Assembly: GCA_004292855.1 (NCBI GenBank)
Contig: RDXN01000029.1
Location: 124,001 to 188,000 of the forward strand
Direction of reading: 5' to 3'
Source: Cytophagales bacterium
GTDB lineage: Bacteria > Bacteroidota > Bacteroidia > Cytophagales > Spirosomataceae
Length of the DNA stretch: 64,000 bases
Of this stretch, positions 1 to 7,141 are shown piece after piece. Made by a program: the position numbers and the translations under genes. Position 1 is the first letter of the stretch. Every line of letters begins with the position of its first letter. The notes beneath the pieces are model-generated. The model had not been told where the DNA came from. It saw nothing but the letters and a program-made list of their open reading frames with translations, and made no database searches.

Positions 1-881
1 TGTGGTTTGGCGGGAGCAGCGTTGGCACGTTGGGAGCGTTTATTAAAATTCAGGACTACATAAACAGCCGCCGGAAGTATTTCGATATTGGTATTGCCGG
101 GCCGTTGGCGGGTTTCGTGCTGGCCCTGATCGTAGTCTGGTACGGATTTACGCACCTACCCGACCCGCGCTTCATTTTCGACATTCACCCCGAATATGCG
201 CAATACGGCCTGGACTACGGCAAGTATGTGTATAAAAACATGCCCGAAGGGTCGGCTCTGGCCCTCGGCGACAACCTGCTGTTCTGGTTTTTCAAGACCT
301 ACGTGGCCGACCCCGCCCTGTTGCCGCATCCGTACGAGATGATTCACTACCCTTACCTCCTGGCGGGGTATCTGGCCCTGTTTTTCACGTCGCTCAACCT
401 CATCCCCATCGGCCAACTCGACGGGGGACACGTGCTGTACGCCCTCATTGGGCGGGATCGTTTCCGGTGGGTGGCCCCGGTGCTGTTTACTGGTTTCGTG
501 TTCTACGCCGGGTTGGGGTGGTTCACGGTGGCCGAGTTTGCCACGGACGGCGAAGAATTTTACCAGAAACTGCTCAATCTGGGCCTCTACGTGTTTTTCC
601 TGTCGATCTGCTTCTCACGTATCTCGGAAGAAAACCGCACTCTGCCCTGGTTGATGGCCTTGTCGGTGGTCACGGCGCAGTTGGTGTTGTCGTGGGCATT
701 TCCCACGATACAGGGGTATCCGGGCTTTTTTGCGTTTATCTTTTTGCTGGGCCGTTTCCTGGGCGTTTATCATCCCGAAACAGAGCTACAGGAGCCGCTC
801 GACACCAAACGCAAGGTGCTTGGCTGGCTGGCCCTGTTCATCTTCGTGATCAGCTTCAGCCCCAAGCCGTTTATTTTTTAG
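1..881 (+). CDS. Site-2 protease family (M50) membrane metalloprotease, 5' end cut by the window
   Basis: The frame is open from the left edge (codons from position 3), so the start and the first zinc motif HExxH lie outside. The visible 293 residues begin in the loop that ends GTLGAF, followed by the GIAGPLAGF membrane segment and, near residue 140, NLIPIGQLDGGH. This last motif supplies the third zinc ligand (Asp) in M50 proteases. At least five hydrophobic segments follow or surround it. Family members cut transmembrane substrates within the bilayer, often anti-sigma factors; no substrate is suggested here. The TTG at 30 is an internal Leu codon, not a start. The TM2 gene on the other strand ends 2 bp downstream, so the two genes converge. 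Family assignment is firm; the role is inferred. Confidence 0.85.
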   Translation, partial: WFGGSSVGTLGAFIKIQDYINSRRKYFDIGIAGPLAGFVLALIVVWYGFTHLPDPRFIFDIHPEYAQYGLDYGKYVYKNMPEGSALALGDNLLFWFFKTYVADPALLPHPYEMIHYPYLLAGYLALFFTSLNLIPIGQLDGGHVLYALIGRDRFRWVAPVLFTGFVFYAGLGWFTVAEFATDGEEFYQKLLNLGLYVFFLSICFSRISEENRTLPWLMALSVVTAQLVLSWAFPTIQGYPGFFAFIFLLGRFLGVYHPETELQEPLDTKRKVLGWLALFIFVISFSPKPFIF

Positions 882-883
882 GC

Positions 884-1249
884 CTACCGAACGCCCATTT
901 GCACCATCCGCATGGTTTCAATGGCTTGTTGCTGATTGTACTCGTTGGCCATTGAGCGGGCATTAATCAGGTCGACAATGGTGCCGATGCCGCATAGGCC
1001 GAGCGTCAGGAAGTACAGAATACCCATGCCAATCTGCCCCAGAATGAAGCGGTGAATGCCCGCAAAGCCGATAAAACCGGCCAACGCCACAATCAGAATC
1101 GTCTGACTGTCTTTGCGTTTGGTGCGATAGAGATACGCGAACTGCTGGAGCTGGTTGGGCGAGAGGTCGCGGGTAAGGGTCTGCACGTAATGTAGCTCAT
1201 CGGGCTGCATATCGGGCAGAAACAAGAGGGGATTGGTCTGAGGATTCAT
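884..1249 (-). CDS. TM2 domain-containing small membrane protein
   Basis: A 121-residue protein with a hydrophilic N-terminal half and two closely spaced membrane helices at about residues 49-90. The pattern GFAGIHRFILGQIGMGILYFLT, here split over residues 60-81, followed by GLCGIGTIVDLINA is the TM2 signature, in which a short turn joins two helices with Gly, Asp and Arg at the interface. TM2 proteins are poorly understood. The N-terminus mentions no enzyme motif. Its ATG overlaps the stop of the upstream DUF2752 gene by 4 nt (ATGA), so the two are probably translated together. Confidence 0.85.
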   Translation of the reverse strand: MNPQTNPLLFLPDMQPDELHYVQTLTRDLSPNQLQQFAYLYRTKRKDSQTILIVALAGFIGFAGIHRFILGQIGMGILYFLTLGLCGIGTIVDLINARSMANEYNQQQAIETMRMVQMGVR

Positions 1250-1542
1250 CGTGTTAGTTTCTTTACGAATAGACCAAAGTTGAGGAGTTGTCCGATTCGA
1301 TTCAACAAAATCAGGAGGGCCGGAACGGCTAGCGGATGACTGGCCCAGGATTCGGCCAAACGGCCATGCAGCAAATGGCTAACCCCGTGACCTAACCCGC
1401 AACCGGGGCAATGCGGCAACCCCACCGCCCGAAACACACAAACCGAGTAGTGCGTCCCCTCCACCTCCGTCAGGCCCAGCCAAAGCAGGCCACCGATCCA
1501 AACGGTGAGTTCAACATAGCGGGAAATAGTTTCTTGTTTCAT
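1246..1542 (-). CDS. DUF2752 family small membrane protein
   Basis: A 98-residue protein if started at the ATG at 1542. A longer frame reaches 1617 but its extra residues come from a palindromic element, so I prefer the internal start. The motif PHCPGCGLGHGVSHLLHG, a CPxCG pair followed by a helix, is typical of DUF2752, and two or three hydrophobic segments flank it. The Cys pair might bind metal or form a disulfide; no function is known. It is commonly found beside TM2 genes in Bacteroidota, and here the pair overlaps by 4 nt. Confidence 0.75.
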   Translation of the reverse strand: MKQETISRYVELTVWIGGLLWLGLTEVEGTHYSVCVFRAVGLPHCPGCGLGHGVSHLLHGRLAESWASHPLAVPALLILLNRIGQLLNFGLFVKKLTR

Positions 1543-1555
1543 GGCGGGGTCGCGT

Positions 1556-1617
1556 TTGGCTGCGCCGTTTCTTTTGGTTGAAACGCGTAGCATTGAAACC
1601 TGAAACGGCGCAGCCAA
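1556..1617. repeat. 16-bp perfect inverted repeat between two minus-strand genes
   Basis: The arm TTGGCTGCGCCGTTTC at 1556-1571 is exactly complementary to 1602-1617, with a 30-nt spacer that itself carries two TTGAAACC/G-type words. It lies between the lipoprotein gene (stop at 1644) and the DUF2752 gene (start 1542). No T-run follows on the minus strand, so it may be a processing or stabilising hairpin rather than a simple terminator. Confidence 0.7.
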
Positions 1618-1643
1618 TGGAACAGCGAAGCGTTGAAACCTAC

Positions 1644-2243
1644 CTACAACCAGGGTCGCCGTTTTTTGAACGAGCGTTTCAGACCCAGCACCAATAGAAC
1701 GGCACCAATCAGGCCAAAGATCAGGGCTAAATTACCTAGATTCAAGATAGCGAACAGGATGGCGACGCCGATTACAAAAACCGACGCCTTTATTTTCCAA
1801 TCAATTCGCTGCCACCAGTTTAGCTCCTCGCGCAGGGGCAACCCTAGTTTTTCCCGAATGCGGTTACCCAATCGAAGGTCGTTCTTGGCCTTTGGGCGGG
1901 GGCGTGGCTGTTCGGTTACCACTTTATTCGACTCACGCACCATCTGCTCTACCCGCGCAACTCGGCGCGCCATCATCCGGGCGGTTGGCTCCGCAACGGG
2001 CGGGGCTGTGCTCACCAGAGCAAGGTCGTGCTGGGGTTGATCTTTGGCTATCGAATCGGATAAAACGGCCAAAGTGGGTTGAGTTGACTCAATTTCGGGC
2101 GGCTCAACCTGGACCACCGACGTTGGCGGGGGCGTTTGATATCGGGGAGAAGGGGTTCGTTGAACGAGGGCGTAGGGCCGATGACAAGCGTTGAGCACAA
2201 ACAGAAAAAGTATGCTGGTAAGCAGCAGAATCGGGTTTCTCAT
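1644..2243 (-). CDS. Lipoprotein with C-terminal membrane helices, unknown function
   Basis: Started at the ATG at 2243 (199 residues), because this puts a clean lipoprotein signal at the N-terminus: basic MRN, a hydrophobic stretch and lipobox LNAC with Cys20. The longer frame to 2324 would bury the signal. A long Pro/Thr/Glu-rich, probably disordered stretch follows (about residues 21-120). The last 60 residues hold two hydrophobic helices (around VFVIGVAILFAI and LALIFGLIGAVLLV) and end in a basic tail. A lipid anchor plus C-terminal membrane helices is a frequent layout of Cytophagales hypothetical proteins. I do not recognise a family. Confidence 0.65.
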   Translation of the reverse strand: MRNPILLLTSILFLFVLNACHRPYALVQRTPSPRYQTPPPTSVVQVEPPEIESTQPTLAVLSDSIAKDQPQHDLALVSTAPPVAEPTARMMARRVARVEQMVRESNKVVTEQPRPRPKAKNDLRLGNRIREKLGLPLREELNWWQRIDWKIKASVFVIGVAILFAILNLGNLALIFGLIGAVLLVLGLKRSFKKRRPWL

Positions 2244-2411
2244 AGACGGAACGCGCAGATGATGAAGGCGCAAAAATCGGAATAAGAACGATGTGGCCGG
2301 ACCGAATGGTATGTATTTATTCATTTCCCGGTAAACGCGCCATCTGGTCGGCTTTGTTTTATAGTCTGAGCCTGCTGTTTTGGGCTTTCACCCTCTTACT
2401 TGTTTAGCTGT

Positions 2412-3500
2412 ATGTTTCGACGACAATTTCTGACTACTGTGGGCGCATCGGCTCTAACGCTGCCTGCCTTGACCGATACCCTCGGGCGACCACTCCAAAA
2501 CCGAAAACTGGGCATCGCGCTCGTAGGCTTGGGCAGCTACAGCAAAAACCAACTCGCCCCGGCCCTCCAACAAACGCAGCATTGCCGGTTGGCGGGCATC
2601 GTGACCGGCACACCCGCCAAAGCCACCGAGTGGATGGCGAAGTACAACATTCCACAGAAAAACGTCTACGACTACAAAACCTTCGACCGTATCGCCGACA
2701 ACCCCGAAATCGACGTGGTCTATGTGGTTCTGCCCAACTCCATGCACGAGGAGTTTGTGGTGCGGGCGGCTCAGGCGGGTAAACACGTGATCTGCGAGAA
2801 ACCAATGGCCATTGTCGAGGCCGCATGTCAGCGGATGATCGACGCCTGCAAAAAAGCTAATCGCCAACTCGCCGTTGGTTACCGGCTTCATTACGAGCCA
2901 TTTACAAAAGAGGCTATGCGGTTGGGGCAGGAAAAAGTGTTCGGCGCGGTAAAATTCGTAGAGAGCAGCGATGGATTCCGCATCGGCGATCCGACGCAGT
3001 GGCGCATGAAAAAGTCGATGGCCGGGGGTGGACCGCTCATGGACGTGGGTATCTATGCCATGCAGGGTGCCCGCTACGTAACGGGCGAAGAACCTATTTC
3101 AGTAACGGCGCAATTATCACCCAAAACGGAGCCGCAAAAGTTCAAAGAAGTCGAAGAAACGCTGTTTTGGCAGTTTCGCTTTCCGAGCGGGGCCGTTTCA
3201 AACTCAACCACGAGCTACACAGCAGGTATCGAACGACTCTATGCCTCCTGCGAAAAGGGTTGGTTTGAGTTATCGCCTGCCTTTGGCTACGGACCGCTGA
3301 AAGGCCGGACCAGCAAGGGACCCATCGAGCAGTCACACACGAACCATCAGGCTTTACACATGGATGGCGTTTGCAAAGACCTGCTCGATGGCAAAACCCT
3401 CCCCGGTCACATCACCGGCGAAGAGGGCAAACGCGACGTTCGTCTACTTCAGGCCATCTACCGGGCCGCCGAAACGGGGCGAATTGTAAATTTGAAATAG
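2412..3500 (+). CDS. Gfo/Idh/MocA family oxidoreductase with Tat signal
   Basis: A 362-residue protein from the ATG at 2412. The frame opens at a TTG 12 nt earlier, which I reject. The N-terminus FRRQFLTTVGASALTL is a twin-arginine export signal. A Rossmann motif ALVGLGSYSK follows near residue 40, and CEKPMA, the conserved Glu-Lys-Pro that places the catalytic Lys next to NAD(P), is at about residue 130. The C-terminal half matches the glucose-fructose oxidoreductase-like fold (DVGIYAMQGARY). The protein probably carries its cofactor through Tat and oxidises or reduces a sugar in the periplasm; the substrate is unknown. A large hairpin at 3501 follows directly after the stop. Confidence 0.85.
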   Translation: MFRRQFLTTVGASALTLPALTDTLGRPLQNRKLGIALVGLGSYSKNQLAPALQQTQHCRLAGIVTGTPAKATEWMAKYNIPQKNVYDYKTFDRIADNPEIDVVYVVLPNSMHEEFVVRAAQAGKHVICEKPMAIVEAACQRMIDACKKANRQLAVGYRLHYEPFTKEAMRLGQEKVFGAVKFVESSDGFRIGDPTQWRMKKSMAGGGPLMDVGIYAMQGARYVTGEEPISVTAQLSPKTEPQKFKEVEETLFWQFRFPSGAVSNSTTSYTAGIERLYASCEKGWFELSPAFGYGPLKGRTSKGPIEQSHTNHQALHMDGVCKDLLDGKTLPGHITGEEGKRDVRLLQAIYRAAETGRIVNLK

Positions 3501-3587
3501 TCATTCATTGTCATTAGATGGCCCTGGATTGTCATTGGTCGTTTTTCTACTAATGACAATCCATAACCATCTAATGACAATGAATGA
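3501..3587. repeat. Long hairpin built on a 21-nt (3 x 7) period between convergent genes
   Basis: The outer arms 3501-3521 and 3567-3587 are perfectly complementary over 21 bp; inner arms 3527-3537 and 3552-3562 add 11 bp. TTGTCAT recurs at 3508 and 3529 (21 nt apart), and TAATGACAAT at 3551 and 3572 (also 21). The element starts on the base after the stop codon of the oxidoreductase and ends 4 nt before the stop of the minus-strand gene. It can act as a two-way terminator. Confidence 0.8.
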
Positions 3588-3590
3588 CGA

Positions 3591-4631
3591 TCAATACGCT
3601 GTCTTATCCTTCTCGGCATCCAGATCGTTGTAGTTCCGGTCGAGACCGTCGGTCGATTTGGTTTCGGAACGATCCAGATTCTTGTCGGTCATCTCGCCCG
3701 CTTTCTGGCTGCTTTCGTCCATCGTTTCGGTGGGCTGAGTGGTCATCTGTGCCGCTTCCTGCGGACGTTCGCCGGGTTGGTACGAGCTATCTTTGTCTCC
3801 TCGAACATCGTAAGGGTGCGATGAGTCGCCGGTTTGGGGTTGGTCATCCATGCCCTCGTCTTCCGATTGGGCGGGTGCTCCTTGCGGGCCGTTCGGGACG
3901 GTATCCGGCCCCGCCGACATGCCTTCGTATTGGGTACCGGGAACGGCGTTACCGGGTGTTACCTCATCGAACGAAATCGGTAATTGATCCGCAGACGTGG
4001 GGACAATTGTTGCCGTGTTACTTATATTTTGTACTGATGGCCAGCTTGTTACGGACCGGTTTTGCCCATATTGAAACCCAATCTGATGCGAGCGGTCAGG
4101 TTCGGCTGGATCTTGAATTTCGGGTTGGCCCGGCACCGGCTGACCGGGCAGGGGCGTGATCTCAGGCATCGGATCGGGCGAAAGGGGCGGCACGGGTGTG
4201 TCGGGACCAGTCGGGACGGGGTTGTTGGGGTCGGGTGTCGAGGGCATGGTCGGAACCATGTCGGCGGTTATCGTAAAAAAGCTCGTCGCCGTTGTGTCGG
4301 ACCCGCCCCCGGTCATATCCTCGCCATTGGGTTGTATGCGGTCATTTGGCGCACCGTAGTTGGCATCACTGGCCCGCTGGGCCGCGTCGGAATTCTCATA
4401 CGTTTTTTCGGTGTACCCCTGAAGGCTCCGCTCTTCGTCGCTGCTGTAGCGATTACGGAGTTGTTCGTCCATCACATCGTCGTCTGTGTTGCCCATCGGC
4501 TCCAGTTTACCATCGACAAGTTTGATCATGTTGGTTTCGGCCTGATCGGCTCCAAACATGGTTTCGGCGTTTTCGTTCGAGACCATATTGGCCTGCTGTG
4601 CGCCATCGGAAAGGGCTGATGAATTTGCCAT
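3591..4631 (-). CDS. Acidic, low-complexity, probably disordered protein
   Basis: A 346-residue protein from the ATG at 4631, chosen because the frame upstream of it lies in the divergent promoter region. The composition is rich in Asp, Glu, Ser, Thr, Pro, Asn and Gln, with almost no hydrophobic core, no signal peptide and no membrane segment. A central Pro-rich run (about residues 150-200) is followed by a Gly/Asp/Ser-rich tail ending in many charged residues. There are no enzyme motifs. The make-up resembles soluble stress-type or hydrophilin-like proteins, but that is inference from composition only. It is divergent from the outer-membrane protein gene at 4784. Confidence 0.6.
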   Translation of the reverse strand: MANSSALSDGAQQANMVSNENAETMFGADQAETNMIKLVDGKLEPMGNTDDDVMDEQLRNRYSSDEERSLQGYTEKTYENSDAAQRASDANYGAPNDRIQPNGEDMTGGGSDTTATSFFTITADMVPTMPSTPDPNNPVPTGPDTPVPPLSPDPMPEITPLPGQPVPGQPEIQDPAEPDRSHQIGFQYGQNRSVTSWPSVQNISNTATIVPTSADQLPISFDEVTPGNAVPGTQYEGMSAGPDTVPNGPQGAPAQSEDEGMDDQPQTGDSSHPYDVRGDKDSSYQPGERPQEAAQMTTQPTETMDESSQKAGEMTDKNLDRSETKSTDGLDRNYNDLDAEKDKTAY

Positions 4632-4783
4632 AACAGTTGAGTTGGTTGTGCATTTCGGGGTTGCTCCCGGTCTGTTTTCTATAAACCCTACCTGTTGGCA
4701 AAGGTTTTGGGCAGGATATGGCACTGATTTTGCTAATAGCTCTAATGTCTAGCAATAAGCTATTCTATTTCAGCGCATTAGCC

Positions 4784-5536
4784 ATGAAACGACTCTTTAT
4801 ATCCGTTCTTGTACTGGCCAGCACACTGAGCAGTTACGCCCAAAAAAGCTTCATTTTACAGCATCAGCCTAAAAATGGTTTTTTTGCCGTAAATGGGGGC
4901 ATTAGCCTGCCCACAGGCAAATACGCCATGTGTTCGACTAAAGATCCGCAGGCCGGGCTAGCGAGTCAAGGTACGATGATGAGCCTGTCGGGCGGCTACC
5001 GGGTTGCAGGCCCGGTCGGCCTGATGGCCCGGGCGGAAGTGTTTCGTAACCGAATCGAAGAAGAAGCCCTGCTCGACGGCCTATACCGGCTGCAAGGCGA
5101 CACCTGGACGGCTAATTCCGGTTACTGGGCCGTAACGAGCATCACGGCTGGCCCGTATGTGAATATCCCGATAGGTCGATGGGCGTTACAGGTGCGAGCA
5201 ACCGCCGGGCAGGCCAAAGCCGTTTGCCCCACGACCACGCTGAAAGGTCGTTTTCTGGATATTCCGATGAGCATCGAAACCGCCGAGGGCCGCGCAACAG
5301 GCCGCTCCTACAACGGTGGTCTTTCGCTCCAATATCGACTGGGCCGCAGCACCGCCTTCCGCATCAACACCGACTATACCCGCGCCGATTTTACGTTTAA
5401 CGACATGAAAACCGCTACAAGCAGCGGCATTGGGCAGGGTCAGACCACCGTCATGGATAGTTTCAAGCCCATCAGCGTCCTGAATATATCGGCAGGTATC
5501 ACAATTTTGTTTGGTAACCGGCAGCGGGTTTTTTAG
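4784..5536 (+). CDS. Outer-membrane beta-barrel protein, unknown function
   Basis: A 250-residue protein started at the ATG at 4784, which gives a standard Sec signal (MKRLFISVLVLASTLSSYAQ, cut after SYA). The mature part has alternating hydrophobic strands with Gly/Tyr turns, such as FFAVNGGISLPTGKY near the start and LNISAGITILFG at the C-terminus, ending in Phe. This is the usual profile of small Bacteroidota barrels. No substrate is indicated. It is divergent from the acidic protein gene and is followed by a strong hairpin. Confidence 0.7.
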   Translation: MKRLFISVLVLASTLSSYAQKSFILQHQPKNGFFAVNGGISLPTGKYAMCSTKDPQAGLASQGTMMSLSGGYRVAGPVGLMARAEVFRNRIEEEALLDGLYRLQGDTWTANSGYWAVTSITAGPYVNIPIGRWALQVRATAGQAKAVCPTTTLKGRFLDIPMSIETAEGRATGRSYNGGLSLQYRLGRSTAFRINTDYTRADFTFNDMKTATSSGIGQGQTTVMDSFKPISVLNISAGITILFGNRQRVF

Positions 5537-5551
5537 AAAACGGTTTACGTC

Positions 5552-5739
5552 ATCCCGAATTTTGAGTGAGAGCGAAGGCCACCATCAGGGCGTTGGCGGT
5601 TGACTTTACGCGAGGCCTCGTGTTAGTTTGCGTGCATGGCTTTGCCATAAAAAAGACCTCCTTTCTAGCTTTGGCGTTGTGGTGATGCTCAAAGCTAGAA
5701 AGGAGGTTCTTTTTTCAGAGTACCCCTAAAATTCGGGAT
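5552..5739. repeat. Nested inverted repeat around a terminator hairpin
   Basis: Outer arms ATCCCGAATTTT (5552-5563) and their complement (5728-5739) enclose about 165 bp. Inside lies a second, stronger hairpin with 17-bp arms at 5656-5672 and 5691-5707. The outer word resembles the GTCATCCCGAA-type repeats common in Bacteroidota genomes. The layout could be a small non-autonomous element, but I see no flanking target duplication. Confidence 0.5.
5656..5714. terminator. Rho-independent terminator, two-way
   Basis: 17-bp perfect stem (ACCTCCTTTCTAGCTTT and its complement) with an 18-nt loop, followed on the plus strand by TCTTTTTT and preceded by an A-run that serves the minus strand. It ends transcription of the barrel gene (stop 5536) and of the susCD operon coming from the other side. 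Confidence 0.8.
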
Positions 5740-5755
5740 AACTCATGTTTACTGC

Positions 5756-5773
5756 GCGGTTGCAAACAACCGC
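5756..5773. repeat. Small hairpin at the 3' end of susD
   Basis: A GCGGTTG stem with a 4-nt loop, 9 nt from the susD stop codon. It has the TAGTGCGG-type edge words seen in the other stop-proximal palindromes of this window. Confidence 0.45.
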
Positions 5774-5781
5774 ACTACAGG

Positions 5782-7110
5782 CTATGGATTGAAAATATCC
5801 CAGTTTACCTCGGCAACGGGGCGTTCCAGACGCTCCAGCACCTTCATACCGGCAACGGGCAGAATAATCTCAGCCAGTTTGTTGTACCGGCGCATGTCGA
5901 CCCAGCGGTGACCCTCGTAGAACAGCGAGTACTGCCGCTCTTTCAGGATAGCGTTCACGAGTGCGTCTTTGGTAGTTGCACCGGCGTAATTGGCCAGACC
6001 AGCCCCCGTCCGAACGATGTTCAGGTTGCGGGTTGCCTCGGCGGTGTTGCCTTGTTGAGCCGCAATCTCAGCCGCAATCAGAATCAACTCCTCGTTGCGA
6101 ATAATCGTGAACGGACCGTTAACGTTCGTATACATGTTGGTCAGATAAGGCGAGCTATACACCACCCCCGACGTGTAGTTGAGCGGAGTAGCCTGCTTCG
6201 ATACCTTGCTTAACCGCTTATCACCAGCTTCGGCCACATCCCAAATTTCCTTCACGCCCACAACCCGAACGGTCGAGGTGTTCAGCAACGGGTTTCCAAT
6301 ATCGGGGGGCGTTGCGTTGAAGGTGTGCTGAGGACCGGCATTCAGGTCGCCCGCAGCATTGTAGTACGTTTGGGGTAGCAACGTTGCCGCCTTTGCCCAA
6401 TCGGCCTGATAAATAGCCACGCGCAGGGCAATGGCCCGGTTGAACCGCTTAAACGTTGCGGGCGTGTTGAAGTTAGCAAACCCGGTTGGCATTGTGAGCG
6501 GGAAAGCCGCCCCGGCACCATCGAGTGCGGTAGACCCTTCGTCCAGAATCTTGGCGATACCCGCCAGCGACTCCGCGTAGTTGGCTGCTTTGCTTGGCTT
6601 AAAGGGGTCTTCAACGTTCAGACGCACCCCGTTTGAGCCTTGCGCATTGAGCATGTACAAATACGCCAGCCCTTTAAACGTGTTGGCAATGCCTCGATAG
6701 CCGTTCTTTTGGGCTTCGGGCACCGAACTGGTATTGGCCAGAGCCGCGAGTGTGATGTTGGCTTGCCGAACGGGCAAACCGAAAGCCGTGGTAGCTCCGT
6801 TGTAAAAGGCTGAGTTATCAATGGGCCGCAGGCCGTTCAACTCGGTCATCCACCGCGACTCGGTGGTGTTGAAGTTGAACAACTCCTTACCAATTGTTCC
6901 CACTACCTGTAAATACGTAGCCAAACCGCCCCTAGCTGCCGAAAACTGACCAATTGCCAGGGCGTCTAGCTGTGCTTTTGAGGCATTGTTGTTAACGGCC
7001 CCCACGCTTGGGAAGTTGGGGTCGATTACCTCTTCGGTCTTCAACGGGTTGCAGGCCGTAAACCCACCCACCAGCAGGCTGGTGAGCAGAATGGATGTAT
7101 GTTTTTTCAT
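5782..7110 (-). CDS. SusD/RagB-family nutrient-binding outer-membrane lipoprotein
   Basis: A 442-residue surface lipoprotein that caps the SusC-like channel and presents the ligand. Start at the ATG at 7110, giving a lipoprotein signal with lipobox FTAC (Cys20); the frame to 7158 overlaps the end of susC and is not needed. The all-helical TPR-like core is visible, and the C-terminal part carries the family's usual RNEELILIAAEIAAQ and ERQYSLFYEGHRWVDMRR motifs, the second near residue 400. Its start is 31 bp downstream of the susC stop, so the two form one operon. No glycoside hydrolase, sulfatase or protease is adjacent, so the substrate cannot be guessed from context. Confidence 0.93.
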   Translation of the reverse strand: MKKHTSILLTSLLVGGFTACNPLKTEEVIDPNFPSVGAVNNNASKAQLDALAIGQFSAARGGLATYLQVVGTIGKELFNFNTTESRWMTELNGLRPIDNSAFYNGATTAFGLPVRQANITLAALANTSSVPEAQKNGYRGIANTFKGLAYLYMLNAQGSNGVRLNVEDPFKPSKAANYAESLAGIAKILDEGSTALDGAGAAFPLTMPTGFANFNTPATFKRFNRAIALRVAIYQADWAKAATLLPQTYYNAAGDLNAGPQHTFNATPPDIGNPLLNTSTVRVVGVKEIWDVAEAGDKRLSKVSKQATPLNYTSGVVYSSPYLTNMYTNVNGPFTIIRNEELILIAAEIAAQQGNTAEATRNLNIVRTGAGLANYAGATTKDALVNAILKERQYSLFYEGHRWVDMRRYNKLAEIILPVAGMKVLERLERPVAEVNWDIFNP

Positions 7111-7141
7111 GTTAATTCGTTCTGATCGGGGTGAAGCGAGA

